A DNA stretch of 64,000 nucleotides from Streptomyces wuyuanensis (GCF_900103455.1 NZ_FNHI01000003.1:63894-127893), one strand, 5' to 3'. Numbered from the stretch's first letter, positions 1 to 9,284 are shown. The notes: generated from the sequence alone by a model not told the origin. Translations and numbers: made by a program.

Positions 1-1484
1 GCCAGGGTCAGCAGGCTGGCCTCGAGCGCGGTCACGAACGCGCTGTCGGCGGCCGCCCCGACCCGCTCGTGCGCGGCACCTGGAAGCCTGGCGAGCAGCT
101 CCTCCCGCTCCTCCTCGCGCGAGAGGACGGTGTCGAGAGCGCGCTGCTCCCGCGGGGTGAATTCGTCGCCTTCCCCGGCGGCCGAGGCCAGCAGGTCGTT
201 GCGCTCGTCCCACTCGGCCGTGGTGAACAGCGCGTTCAGCAAGGCCAGTCCGAGGGTCGCGCCGATCTGCCGGCTCTGGACGGACAGGCTCGCTGCGACG
301 CCCCGCGCGGAGCCGGGCGCGGAATCCATGATCATTGCAGTCGCCGCGGGATACACCAGGGGCGGTGCGAGCCCGAACACCAGCAGGGCCGGGACGAGCA
401 GGGTGCCGTGGCGGCTCGTCACCCCGTAGGTCAGCCACAGCAGGCAGCAGCCCAGCACCGCCAGTCCCGCGAGGATGAGCCGCGGGCCGTACCCCTGATC
501 GGTGAGCCGCCCGACGAACGGCGACAGCACCACCGTGCCCACGCTGGACGCCGCGAGCAGCAGACCCGTGCGCAGTGCCCCGAGGTCCAGTACGTGCTGC
601 AGATAGAGGGTCACATAGACGGCGACGGCGAGTGAGGTGCACTGGACGAGCGCCAGCGCGACCATCGGCACGGACACCGCCGAGGACCGCAGCGGACGCA
701 GGTCCAGCAGGGGTTCGGCCGTCCGCAGTTCCACGGCGGCGAAAAGGGCGAGCAGCGCCGCGCCCGCGACGAGCGGCAGCAGGGTGCCGGGATCCGCGAA
801 GCCCAGGTCGGAGGAGCGCTCGCAGGCGAGGACGACGAGGGTGAGGCCGGCGGCGATCAGCACCGCGCCCGGGACGTCCATGGACGTCCCGGTGGGCGCC
901 CGGCTCTCCACGAGGTGTCTGCGGGCCATGAGCACGACCAGCGCGCTGAGGGGGACGCAGGCGGCGAACGCCCAGCGCCAGCTGCCGAACTCCACCAGCA
1001 GCGCGATACCCAGAGGGACGGCCACGCCGAAGAAGCTGGTGAAGGCCGTCTGCACCCCGATGGCCCAGCCGTGGCGCCGCTCGGGCAGCGCGGCGGTCAG
1101 GTTGGCGAGAGCGAGCGGTACGGCCAGGGCGATGCCGAGCCCCTGCACACCGCGGGCCACCACCAGGACGAGCCCGTCGGGCGCGGCCGCGCAGAGGGCC
1201 GAGCCGATCCCGAAGCAGACCATGCCCAGCAGGAACACCCGGCGCCGCCCCAGCACATCACCGAGCCGGCCGCTGACCACGGCGACGGCGCACAGCGGCA
1301 GCAGGGCGGCGACGACCACCCAGTGGAGGGCGGAACTGTCCAGTCCGAAGTCCCGCTGGATCCGGGGCAGAGCGACGATGACGCTCGTCAGGCTGGAGAA
1401 CAGCAGCACGCTCGCGGTGACGGTGGCGATCATGGCGGAGCGCTGCTGCGGCGTCAGTTCCCTGAGGGTGCCCACCCGGACCAC
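1..1484 (-). CDS. MFS drug/metabolite exporter, DHA2 (14-TM) type, 3' end outside window
   Basis: The minus-strand frame stays open from a GTG at 1484 to the window edge, about 494 codons, so the C-terminus is missing. Translation shows repeated hydrophobic helices, starting with MIATVTASVLLFSSLTSVIV and an early ALPRIQRDFG segment. A GRLGDVLGRRRVF stretch corresponds to MFS motif A between helices 2 and 3, and VVARGVQGLGIALAVPLAL resembles motif C-like glycine-rich helices. Layout and length fit proton-driven EmrB/QacA-type exporters. The start is uncertain: the frame is open further upstream and an in-frame GTG also lies around 1505; no strong ribosome binding site marks either. Substrate cannot be inferred. 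Confidence 0.82.
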   Translation of the reverse strand, partial: MVRVGTLRELTPQQRSAMIATVTASVLLFSSLTSVIVALPRIQRDFGLDSSALHWVVVAALLPLCAVAVVSGRLGDVLGRRRVFLLGMVCFGIGSALCAAAPDGLVLVVARGVQGLGIALAVPLALANLTAALPERRHGWAIGVQTAFTSFFGVAVPLGIALLVEFGSWRWAFAACVPLSALVVLMARRHLVESRAPTGTSMDVPGAVLIAAGLTLVVLACERSSDLGFADPGTLLPLVAGAALLALFAAVELRTAEPLLDLRPLRSSAVSVPMVALALVQCTSLAVAVYVTLYLQHVLDLGALRTGLLLAASSVGTVVLSPFVGRLTDQGYGPRLILAGLAVLGCCLLWLTYGVTSRHGTLLVPALLVFGLAPPLVYPAATAMIMDSAPGSARGVAASLSVQSRQIGATLGLALLNALFTTAEWDERNDLLASAAGEGDEFTPREQRALDTVLSREEEREELLARLPGAAHERVGAAADSAFVTALEASLLTL

Positions 1485-1584
1485 TGTCCCGCGCCGGAAC
1501 GGGGACGGCACCCGGCAGCGGGCCGCCGGAGTGGCGCGGACGTGGCCCTCCCGAACCCCGGCGAGTTGCGGAGCGCCCTCGGAC

Positions 1585-2082
1585 CTATGCGGGCTCGGCC
1601 CCTCCGGTGTGGCGCAGCCAGACGTAGTCGACCGGCTGGGCGGCGTTCCAGGCGGCGGCCAGATGCGGGTCGACGGGCAGGAAGGACGCGTGCCGGTAGC
1701 ACCGCAGCGCGGGCTCGTTGTGGGGGTGGACCCGCATGAAGACGTCCTCGTAACCTGCCTCGCCCGCCGCTGCGGTGAGCCGGGCCACGAGTTCCCGGCC
1801 GATGCCGCGGGCACGGACGGCGGGCGACACGATGAGCCGGGCGAGTTCGACCTCGTCCTCCTCGGCGTCGAACCACAGTTCCCCGTAGGCGACGAGTTCC
1901 CCGTCCCGCAGGAGCGCATGGGCGCGCACGTCGTCCGCGTCCTGCCATTGGGCGACCACCTGCGCCGCGAGAGGGAAGTCGTGCCGTCCGCACCACATCG
2001 CCACCTCGCCCGACGACACGGGCCAGCCCGCGACCGCGGCCGCGTGAGTCACATCGAAGGGGACCAGATCCGTTCTCGCCAT
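1585..2082 (-). CDS. GNAT family N-acetyltransferase
   Basis: This 165-residue protein has the size and fold signature of a GCN5-related acetyltransferase that moves an acetyl group from acetyl-CoA to an amine. The pyrophosphate-binding motif A is visible as VRARGIGRELV (around residues 88-98), preceded by the strand LARLIVSP. A conserved late strand with the NEPALRCYRHASF pattern (N-x-x-A-x-x-x-Y) follows. The ATG start sits on a short leader shared with the divergent coiled-coil gene at 2196. It lies about 100 bp downstream of the exporter start on the same strand, so it may be upstream in a short unit. The acceptor substrate is unknown. Confidence 0.9.
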   Translation of the reverse strand: MARTDLVPFDVTHAAAVAGWPVSSGEVAMWCGRHDFPLAAQVVAQWQDADDVRAHALLRDGELVAYGELWFDAEEDEVELARLIVSPAVRARGIGRELVARLTAAAGEAGYEDVFMRVHPHNEPALRCYRHASFLPVDPHLAAAWNAAQPVDYVWLRHTGGAEPA

Positions 2083-2195
2083 GGGGCGTCACTGTACGGC
2101 CGGGCTCCGGAGGCCCTGCCACGGCCCCCTCGACAGGGAACAGCGGGCGAAAGCGGGCAGGATGAAGGTCAGCGGACGAAAGGGCCGGGTGGGCA

Positions 2196-3248
2196 GTGGA
2201 TCTGGACAGCGTCGCCGACGAGTTGTACCGGCTGCCGCCGGAGCGGTTCGTCGAGGCCCGCGGCAGACAGGCCGCCGCCGCGCGGAAGGCGGGCGACCGG
2301 GCGCTCGCCGGGCGGATCACCGCGTTGCGGCGCCCGACGCTGTCGGCGTGGGCGAGCAATCTCCTGGTCCGTTCCGAGCCGGACCGGGCGGCGGAGCTGC
2401 TCCGGCTCGGCGAGAGCCTGCGCCAGGCGGTCCAGGAGCTGGACCGCGACCGGATGCGGGAGCTCGGCGCGCGGCGCAACCGTCTCGTCGGGGCGCTGTC
2501 CCGGCACGTCGGGGAACTGTCGGGCGCGGCGGGCCGACCGCTCGGCGAGACCACGCTGCGCGAGATCGAGTCGACGTTGCAGGCGGTCCTCGCCGATTCC
2601 GATGCGGCCGAGCAGTGGGCGGCGGGCCGTCTGGCGAGGCCCCTCACACCACCGGTCGGCTTCACCGGCGCCGCCGTCGCCGGAGCCGCGCGCCGTCCGG
2701 CCCCGGCCGCCGGCCCCGACGACGGGGCGGGCTCGGCAGCCGGTCGGGACGGCGACGGGGGCACGCTGCTCGCGGAACCCGCGAAACGGGCGCCGAAGGA
2801 GCCGCGCGGGGGCCGGGCGGCGGCCGAACCGCGGAGGGAGCGGCCGGGGAAGGAGCAGCGGGAACGCACGGCCCGGAAGGGCCGCGGCGACGAGCACCTG
2901 CGGGAACACGCTCGTGCGCGCCGGGAAGCGGAGGCGGCCGACCGCCTGGCGCACGAGCTGGAGGACGAACTCCGGCGGGCCGAATCGGAGCGCGAGGATG
3001 CCGGAACGCGGCTGAAGCAGGCGAAGGAAGCGGCGGCCGCCGTGGCCACGGAGGTCGCAGAAGCGCAGGAGCGGCTGCGTACCCTCCGCGAACGGCTGGA
3101 CGAGGCCGAGGCCGGGGTGGATCCCGCCCGCGCGGCTCTGGAAACGGCCCGCGAGCGGGTCACCGATGCGAGACGGGCGGCCAGGCAGGCACGCCGACGG
3201 GCCCGTACGGCCGCCGACCTCGCCGACCGGTTCAAGGCGGGCTCCTAG
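2196..3248 (+). CDS. Conserved hypothetical protein with long C-terminal coiled coil
   Basis: A 350-residue protein starting at GTG 2196. Residues 1-165 look globular and helical, with an Arg/Ala-rich segment and an ITALRRPTLSAWASNLLVR stretch. A Pro/Gly/Ala-rich linker follows (about 166-235). The last 110 residues are an almost uninterrupted Glu/Arg/Ala heptad-like region (EAEAADRLAHELEDELRRAE, and on to the C-terminus) typical of a coiled coil. No signal peptide, membrane helix or catalytic motif is visible. The pattern recalls actinobacterial proteins annotated only as hypothetical; a structural or nucleoid-associated role is possible but not shown. It is divergent from the acetyltransferase gene at 1585-2082. 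Confidence 0.8.
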   Translation: MDLDSVADELYRLPPERFVEARGRQAAAARKAGDRALAGRITALRRPTLSAWASNLLVRSEPDRAAELLRLGESLRQAVQELDRDRMRELGARRNRLVGALSRHVGELSGAAGRPLGETTLREIESTLQAVLADSDAAEQWAAGRLARPLTPPVGFTGAAVAGAARRPAPAAGPDDGAGSAAGRDGDGGTLLAEPAKRAPKEPRGGRAAAEPRRERPGKEQRERTARKGRGDEHLREHARARREAEAADRLAHELEDELRRAESEREDAGTRLKQAKEAAAAVATEVAEAQERLRTLRERLDEAEAGVDPARAALETARERVTDARRAARQARRRARTAADLADRFKAGS

Positions 3249-3261
3249 GCGGTGGCCTCTT

Positions 3262-3337
3262 CGGCCGGTTGGAGGCGGACTCCCAGGCCGTGACCACACC
3301 GGCCGGTTGGAGGCGGACTCCCAGGCCGTGACCACAC
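3262..3337. repeat. 38-bp perfect tandem duplication
   Basis: Two identical 38-bp units beginning CGGCCGGTTGGAGGCGGACT lie at 3262-3299 and 3300-3337. A partial third copy of the 3' part (CCCCAGGCCGTGAC) follows directly. The array begins 13 bp after the stop codon of the coiled-coil gene. The rest of the gap to 3690 holds nothing coding that I can support. Confidence 0.9.
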
Positions 3338-3690
3338 CGGCACCCCAGGCCGTGACGCGCGCACCGCCGCGGGGCCGCTTCCTGCCGTCCTTGCGGGCCA
3401 TGACCCGCCCCGCAGCTCCCTGTTTCCCGCCCGTCGCCCCCCCTTCACGGGCGTTCCGGTCGGACGCGGGCAACGTACCTCCTCGGCTCCGGAAGCCGAG
3501 GCTGCCTCCGCCGACCTGGCCTGACTCCAGTCAGGTAGAACGATCACCTGACCGGATCACTACGGTGTGCGGGCGACGCGCGAGCCCCGGTGCCGACGGC
3601 TGGGATGACCACGTACGGGCCGTCGGTCCGTGCGTTGTGCCCCGGCTCTCCCGCGCAGTCCCTCGTGACCGCGGGGAAGGAATCCAAGAC

Positions 3691-4869
3691 ATGAACACTC
3701 GTACACCGATGGGACTGCCCCGGGCGCGACGCGCTCGGGTCCTGCTTGCCTCAATAGCCGGCGTGGTCGCTGTGACCGGCCAACTTCTGGTAGCGGCTCC
3801 TGCCACTCACGCGGCCGACCCGGAGCCGCGCGGCGACCACCGGCCCCAGTCGGCCGACGCGCGTCCGTCCGATGACCGCCGCGAGGACCAGGCAGAGGGG
3901 CAGGACGAGGACCGCGGTCAGGAGCAGAGCGGCAGCCGCGAGGAGGAACAGGGCAAGGAGCAAAGCGGAAACCGCCAGGAGGAACAGGGCAAGGAGCAAA
4001 GCGGAAACCGCGGCGAAGACCGCGGGGAGGACCGGCACGACGAAGACGAAGACGAAGACGAAGACGAAGAAGCAGACGAAGAAGCAGACGAGGACGAGGA
4101 CGCGAACCGCGGCGAAGCCCAGAACGGCGGCCGCGAGGAGCAGAACGGCAGCCGTGGCGAGGCCAAGAAGAACCACGGCAAGGAGTTCGGCTGGGACCAC
4201 GGCAAGAACAGGCCGAAGCGCCCCGAAGTCCTGCACGGGATCGAGCAGTTCAGCGAAGACGACACCTTCACCCCTCCGGCGGGCGTCAATTCGGTGTTCG
4301 TCCAGGCCTGGGGCGGTGGCGGCGGTGGAGCCGGCGGCGGGGGCGGTGGCAGCACGCCGGAGGCCGACGGCGGTGACGGCGGTGGCGGCGGCGGGGGCGG
4401 GTTCACCTGGTGCCTGGTCCCGGTCAAGCCGGGCAAGAACTACCTGGTGGACATCGGAACCGCCGGTGACAACGGATCCGGCGGCGGCCCCGGCCGAGAC
4501 GGCCGGGAAGGGTCGTCCGGCGGCCCGACCTCCTTCCACTCCCCCAACGGCACCGAACTCCTCACCGCCGAGGGCGGTGGCGGAGGTGAGGGCGGTACGT
4601 CCGACGACACCGACGCCGGTGCGCCCGGTGCCGGCGGGGACGGCGGGGACAGCTCCTGCACCACCGGCGGTGTGAACCGGCCCGGATCCGACGGCTCCTC
4701 CGGAGACGGGGGCGGAACGGTCGCCGACGGCATCGTCGCCCTGCCCGCCAATGCCGCTGTCGGTGGCAGCGGCGGTGTCGGCGGCAACGGCGAGGACGAC
4801 GCGTTCTTCGCCCGTCCCGGCGAGTCCGGTCAGGACGGCGGCGCGGGATACGTCGTCATCTACTGGTAG
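3691..4869 (+). CDS. Secreted acidic and glycine-rich repeat protein
   Basis: Start ATG 3691 follows a GGGGAAGGA ribosome binding site. The 392-residue product has a Sec signal peptide: an Arg-rich n-region, the hydrophobic VLLASIAGVVAVTGQLLVAA and a likely cut after ATHA near residue 41. Residues 45-185 are extremely hydrophilic. They include two copies of a 36-bp DNA repeat (3941-4012) encoding a KEQSGNR-containing unit and an Asp/Glu run built from GACGAA codons. From about residue 190 a glycine-rich domain begins with FTPPAGVNSVFVQAWGG and continues with Gly runs to the C-terminal GAGYVVIYW; this opening is typical of the bacterial glycine-rich domain found in cell-surface and phage adhesins. 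Likely exported and surface or matrix associated; function unknown. Confidence 0.85.
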   Translation: MNTRTPMGLPRARRARVLLASIAGVVAVTGQLLVAAPATHAADPEPRGDHRPQSADARPSDDRREDQAEGQDEDRGQEQSGSREEEQGKEQSGNRQEEQGKEQSGNRGEDRGEDRHDEDEDEDEDEEADEEADEDEDANRGEAQNGGREEQNGSRGEAKKNHGKEFGWDHGKNRPKRPEVLHGIEQFSEDDTFTPPAGVNSVFVQAWGGGGGGAGGGGGGSTPEADGGDGGGGGGGGFTWCLVPVKPGKNYLVDIGTAGDNGSGGGPGRDGREGSSGGPTSFHSPNGTELLTAEGGGGGEGGTSDDTDAGAPGAGGDGGDSSCTTGGVNRPGSDGSSGDGGGTVADGIVALPANAAVGGSGGVGGNGEDDAFFARPGESGQDGGAGYVVIYW

Positions 4870-4879
4870 ACGCCCGCTT

Positions 4880-5755
4880 TCACTCGTGCACCTCTGCCTC
4901 CCCCGGCCGCCCGACGGCCGGGGGCGGCACTTGGGGGTCACGGCCCCACGCCGTGATCATCCCGGCCGAGAGGGCTGCGCAACCGGGCGAGTCCAGATAG
5001 GCCTTGGCCTCGTCGATCGTCCCGGCGTCCACCTCCCCGGTGGCCAGGATCGCCTCGCGCGCCCGGTCCCAGGTCTCGGCCCAGAACCGGCTGATGGGGC
5101 TGCCGGGCAGCAACGGCGGGACATGGATCTCGGCGCCCACGGACACGAGGCCCGCGCCGCGCAGCAGTTCCGGATAGTGCGGCACCCATGAGACGTCGGT
5201 GCCGATGGTGTCCCGCAGCCCCTGCCACATCGCCCGCATCACCCGGGTGTACGGGTTCGGGGGCGCCGTCGCCGTCGTGAGGTCGATGGCGTCACCGAGC
5301 ACGAGGACCCCTCCGGGGGTGAGCAGGCCGCTGAGTCTGCGGATGAGCTCCTCGTGGCCGGGCAGGTGCATCAGAACGAACCGCGCGTGGACCAGGTCGA
5401 ACCGGCCCGGGGCGAACGCCTGGTCGGTGACGTCGGCTTCGAGTGCGGTGAGTCCGGGCGTCGGCCGGGCGGCGAGGAACCGGACGTCCCGGTCCACGGC
5501 GAGCACCGAGCGCACTCCGGCACGGTGCAGCAGACCGCGCGCCACGGTGCCCGTGCCCGCGCCGAGGTCGAGGCAGCGCCAGCCCGGCCCGGCGCCGAGG
5601 TCCGTCAGGCGCGCGAGTGTCGCCTCGTCGTAGGTCAGGGCGCCGAGGTCGATCCTGTCGTCCTCGCCCGTCCGTCCGGGAGGGAAGACGTCCTGGCCGT
5701 AGCGGCCGTCGTCGGGTGTGCCGCGGGTGGCGGCGCCGTCCTCGGGGGGTGTCAC
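4880..5755 (-). CDS. Class I SAM-dependent methyltransferase
   Basis: The protein contains the Rossmann SAM-binding motif I as CLDLGAGTG, an acidic post-I residue in SVLAVDRDVRFL, and the later FDLVHARFVLMHLPG (motif II/III area) and LLTPGGVLVLGDA strands typical of Methyltransf_25-like enzymes. The substrate is not predictable. The start is ambiguous: the frame is open to about 5926, with an ATG at 5809 and a GTG at 5755. I prefer 5755 because homology-like sequence (GRYGQDVF) begins soon after it and the upstream residues are Arg-rich non-coding-like sequence, but the ATG is a fair alternative. The 3' end faces the secreted protein gene. Confidence 0.8.
   Translation of the reverse strand: MTPPEDGAATRGTPDDGRYGQDVFPPGRTGEDDRIDLGALTYDEATLARLTDLGAGPGWRCLDLGAGTGTVARGLLHRAGVRSVLAVDRDVRFLAARPTPGLTALEADVTDQAFAPGRFDLVHARFVLMHLPGHEELIRRLSGLLTPGGVLVLGDAIDLTTATAPPNPYTRVMRAMWQGLRDTIGTDVSWVPHYPELLRGAGLVSVGAEIHVPPLLPGSPISRFWAETWDRAREAILATGEVDAGTIDEAKAYLDSPGCAALSAGMITAWGRDPQVPPPAVGRPGEAEVHE
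4900..4924. terminator. Strong GC hairpin between convergent genes
   Basis: A 10-bp perfect stem CCCCCGGCCG / CGGCCGGGGG with a 5-nt loop lies 30 bp after the stop of the secreted protein and inside the last codons of the convergent methyltransferase gene. There is no T-tract, as is usual for Streptomyces. It could terminate plus-strand transcription and may also act on the minus strand. Confidence 0.55.
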
Positions 5756-5936
5756 GGGCGTACGGCGCAGGCCGCGGTGTCGGGCACGGGCATGGCGTGG
5801 CCTCTCCATCCTGCGGGGGCGACTCCGGCGGCGGCCCCGTCCCGGACCACCGCCGGAGCGATCCTCCCCGCCGTCCCGGCCGTCCGGCCGAGGCGCGCCG
5901 CACACGGGGCCAACCGGCCCACACACCGTGACATGG

Positions 5937-7354
5937 TCACAGCATCACGTGCTTGACCTGTGTGTAGTCGAGCAGGCCGGCGAGGGACAGATCGCTGCCG
6001 TAGCCGGAGTGCCTGACGCCTCCGTGCGGCATCTCCGAGACGGTGGTGCCGTGGGTGCTGACCCAGACGATGCCCGTGTGGAGGGCGCGGGTCGCCCGCA
6101 TGGCCCGGTCGTGGTCGGTGGTCCAGACGCCGGCGGCGAGCCCGAGCCGTACCCCGTTGGCGAGCCGGAACGCCTCTGCCTCGTCGGTGAAGCGCTGCAC
6201 CGTGACGACCGGGCCGAACACCTCCTCCTGGACGATCTCGTCGTCCTGGTGCACGCCGGTGACGACGGTGGCCTCGTGGTAGAAGCCGGGGCGCAGCGAG
6301 CGGGAGCCGCCGGCCACGATCTGCGCGCGGGACGGAGTCGTTCGAGCAGCCCGTCGACCGCGGCGAGTTGGGCTGCGTGCGCTGTTGAGGGGGCCGAAGT
6401 CGGCCGCGGGACGCTGCTTCTCCGCCTGCGCCGCGAACGCGGCGAGGAAGTCGTCGTGGAGGGCGGTGTGCACCAGGATGCGCGTGGGGGCGGTGCAGTC
6501 CTGCCGGCGTTGTAGTAGGCGACGGCGGCGAGTTCCGCGGCGGTGGTCTCGATGTCGGCGTCGTCGTGGACGATGACGGGGGCGTTGCCGCCCAGCTCCA
6601 GGTGGACGCGTTTGAGGTCGGCCGCCGCCGCGGCGGCGATCTCCCGGCCGGCGCGGACGCTCCCGGTGACGGCGACGAGCCGCACGACGGGCTGCTGGAC
6701 GAGGGCGCGGCCGGTGTGGCGGTCGCCGCAGACCACGTTGAGGACGCCGGGCGGCAGGTGCTCGGCGGCGAGGCGGGCGAGCAGGGCGGTCGACGAGGGG
6801 GTGGTGTCCGCGGGTTTGAGGACGGTGGTGTTCCCGGCGGCGATCGCCGGGGCGATCTTCCACACGGCCATCATCAGCGGGTAGTTCCACGGTGTGATCT
6901 GGGCGCACACGCCGACCGGTTCGCACCGGAGCAGGGAGGTGCGCCCCTCGGTGTACTCACCGGCGGCGGCCCCCGGAAGGTTCCTGGCCGCGCCCGCGAA
7001 GTAGCGCAGGGTGTCGACTGCGGCGGGCAGTTCGTCGGCGCGGAAGAGGGCCGCGGGCTTGCCGGTGTCGCCGGCTTCGGCGGCCGCGAGCGCGTCGGCA
7101 TGGTCCTCCATGGCGTCGGCGATGCGCAGCAGGGCGCGCTGCCGTTCGGCGGGGGTAGTCCGTGACCAGTGCTCGTAGGCGGCCGCCGCCGCGGCGCAGG
7201 CGGCGTCGGTGTCGGTGTCGGTCGCGCCGGACAGCGGCGCGGTGCCGCGGGCCGGCCCGCCGGTGGGGTCGACGAGCGGCATCGTCGCGCCGGACGCGGC
7301 GGGGAGGTCGGCTCCCCCGATGTGGTTGAGGACGGTCCCGGGTGCGTCAGCCAT
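5937..7354 (-). pseudogene. Aldehyde dehydrogenase (gamma-aminobutyraldehyde/betaine aldehyde type), reading frame broken
   Basis: Start ATG 7354 has a good GGAGG. The product reads as an NAD-dependent aldehyde dehydrogenase: the ITPWNYPLMMAVWKIAPAIA region, VTGSVRAGREIA cofactor loop, and the LELGGNAP motif with the general-base Glu. The catalytic Cys motif QDCTAPTR is present, but in another frame. The frame breaks near 6505 (one base missing between GCCGGC and AGGACTGC), near 6380 (gain of one or four bases after GPLNSA) and near 6330 (one base lost before PSRAQIVAGG). It ends in QVKHVML like PuuC/YdcW-type enzymes that oxidise 4-aminobutanal. The 5' end overlaps the stop of the amine oxidase remnant by 8 bp, so the two were translationally coupled. 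Either a pseudogene or a cluster of sequencing errors. Confidence 0.85.
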
Positions 7355-8375
7355 GGCGCAGTGCCTCCTTCGCGGCGGCACGTCCGGTACGGACCGCGCC
7401 TTCCATGTAGCCGGCGACCCACTGGTCGGAACCGCAGACGTAGAAGGGCGGTTCGTGGGTGCCGTGCCGTGGGCCGACGGCCGTCACGTCGCCGGGGGCC
7501 CACTGGGTGACGTATCCCTGGGTCCAGGGGTCGGTGCCCCACATGCGGACATGGCTGCCCAGCGGGGTGCGGGCCTCTTCGCCGTAGAGGCGGGCGATGT
7601 CGGCGAGCAGTTCCCGGGTGCGCAGCGCGTCGGGCATACCGAGGAGCACTCCGTACCGTTCGGGCGGTACGAGGGCGGAGAGGACGCCCTCGTTCTGCGG
7701 CCATGTGGAGCCCAGGACGCCTTCGCATTCGGAGAGCCCGTTGAGTCCGCTGTCGCGCCAGAACGGTTTGTCGTAGGCGGCGGTGAACTTGGCGGCGACG
7801 GCCTGGCGTTGGCGGTGCAGCGAGGCGAGTCGTTCGTCCGAGACGCCGCTGACGGTGACGGCGCGCAACGGGCCGACGGGGAGGGCGCTGACGACGGCGC
7901 TCGCGGTGAGGGTCTCCCCGCCGGCGACCCGGACGGCGCAGCGGCCGGGGCGCACGGCGAGCCGCTCCACGGGGGTGCCGGTACGGACGCGGGGCCGAGT
8001 TCGCGCGCCATGCGGTGGGCGACGGTGGCCGAGCCCTCGGCCACCCTCAGCCCTTCCCAGTCCTCGTAGTCGTAGTGTTCGCGGTCGTCGCCGCCGGGGA
8101 CGGCGGCGTGCTTGCGCAGGGCCGACAGCAGCGAGGTCCGTTCGTGGGAGCCGCTCGCGAGGGCGAGCTGCCCGATCTCCCACAGGCGGACGACGGCCGG
8201 GCTCGCGCCTTCGGAGCGGAGCCAGTCGGCGACCGACAGCGAGTCGAGGGCGGCGGCTTCGGGGTGGGACCACGGTCATCCGGGTCAACGCCGGCGGCGA
8301 GTGCGGTGAACGCGGTGGTGAGCGGCCGCGCCGGCCGGTGCCGGTCCGCGGGATCCCCGGACCGCCGGTGGCCGG
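7347..8375 (-). pseudogene. Flavin monoamine (putrescine-type) oxidase, 5'-truncated and frameshifted
   Basis: The C-terminal half is a clear flavin amine oxidase: WGTDPWTQGYVTQWAPGD and FYVCGSDQWVAGYMEGAV near the end bind FAD and substrate. Reading upstream, the frame shifts near 7995 (one C short in a C run before CGCGTCCGTACC) and near 8270 (one C short: GATGACCG where GATGACCCG restores DPDDPWSHPEAA). Homology-like sequence can be followed to roughly 8375, directly at the stop codon of the upstream kinase gene. The N-terminal Rossmann domain with the GxGxxG FAD motif, about 130 residues, is absent. No start codon or promoter is left. With the downstream aldehyde dehydrogenase it would have oxidised a diamine to an amino acid. 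Confidence 0.82.
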
Positions 8376-8380
8376 GCCCG

Positions 8381-9139
8381 TCACTCCGAAGGCGCCGGAC
8401 GCTGAGGGCGGCCGTCCGGTCCGAGGAGCCGGGGGCGGGCGAAGTCCGTGTTGTCGATGATCGCGTCCATCCTGGGCAGCGGGTCGGCCTCCTCGACATG
8501 GAGGCGCATGGCGGCCAGGTAGCGGTCGCGGTGGATCGCCTCGGCCTCGGAACCGGCCCAGTTCCCGTCCCGGGCGGCGCCGCGGGCGACCGACAGACCG
8601 GCGTCGATGTCGAGCCAGATGCGGAAGTCCCAGTACGCGTCGATCACGGGGCGGAACGCGAAGACCCCGTCCACGATCAGCACGGTGTCGTCGGTCAGCG
8701 GTGTCTTCGTCGCCGAGTGGTCCTTCTGGGTCAGCGGGTCGATGCCGCACAGCGCGCAGGACTCGGCGCCCTCGGTGCGGCAGGGGTCGAGCAGCAGCCG
8801 GCGGGCCGCGTCGTAGTCGTACGCGTTGCGGTAATAGCCCTCGCCCGACTCCCGGTCGTAGAGGTTGCGGTCCTTCCAGGGCCGCTTGAAGTCGTCCAGG
8901 GTGGCGCGGAGCACCGGGCGGCCCGCCGCACCGATCCGGGCGCCCAGTTCATGGCCGAAGCCCGTCTTGCCGGAGGCCGTGAAGCCGTCGATGCCGACGA
9001 GCAGCCGGCCGTCGCCGATCGCGAGGACCCGTTCAGCGATCCGCGCCACGAGGGCCTCGCGCTCGGGGGACGCAGGGGCCGGGCACGGTTGCTGCCAGGT
9101 CGAGGCCGAGAGGTGCACGGGGGCGTGCGGCTTGGTCAT
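8381..9139 (-). CDS. Uridine kinase-like P-loop NTPase
   Basis: Start ATG 9139 follows GGTGAGG. The 252-residue protein has a Walker A loop in GIDGFTASGKTGFGHELG and an acidic LDDFKRPWKDRN segment like the nucleotide/substrate loop of uridine kinases. TVLIVDGVFAFRPVIDAYWD is the Walker B-like region with the acidic residue following the hydrophobic strand, and the SVARGAARDG stretch resembles the lid. It belongs to the uridine kinase/phosphoribulokinase fold group. The true phosphoryl acceptor may differ from uridine, because Streptomyces carries several such paralogues. It is intact, unlike the oxidase remnant that begins right after its stop codon. Confidence 0.85.
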   Translation of the reverse strand: MTKPHAPVHLSASTWQQPCPAPASPEREALVARIAERVLAIGDGRLLVGIDGFTASGKTGFGHELGARIGAAGRPVLRATLDDFKRPWKDRNLYDRESGEGYYRNAYDYDAARRLLLDPCRTEGAESCALCGIDPLTQKDHSATKTPLTDDTVLIVDGVFAFRPVIDAYWDFRIWLDIDAGLSVARGAARDGNWAGSEAEAIHRDRYLAAMRLHVEEADPLPRMDAIIDNTDFARPRLLGPDGRPQRPAPSE

Positions 9140-9284
9140 CGCCTCACCGTATCCGCGTCCCTCACCAGCGGAAAGACCGCCCCGACCGGTGAGGTCCACG
9201 ATCTTCCGGGCCGGGGCGGTCCGGGTGGCCTACGCTCATGGGTGGCGGTGCCATACACGTTTCCCTGTGCCCATGGAGGTCACC

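Noticed and set aside
637..3015. Very long plus-strand open frame (792 codons) over the exporter and acetyltransferase genes
   Set aside because: Arg/Ser/Pro-rich translation without motifs; it is the antisense shadow of GC-rich genes, whose true products carry recognisable motifs on the other strand.
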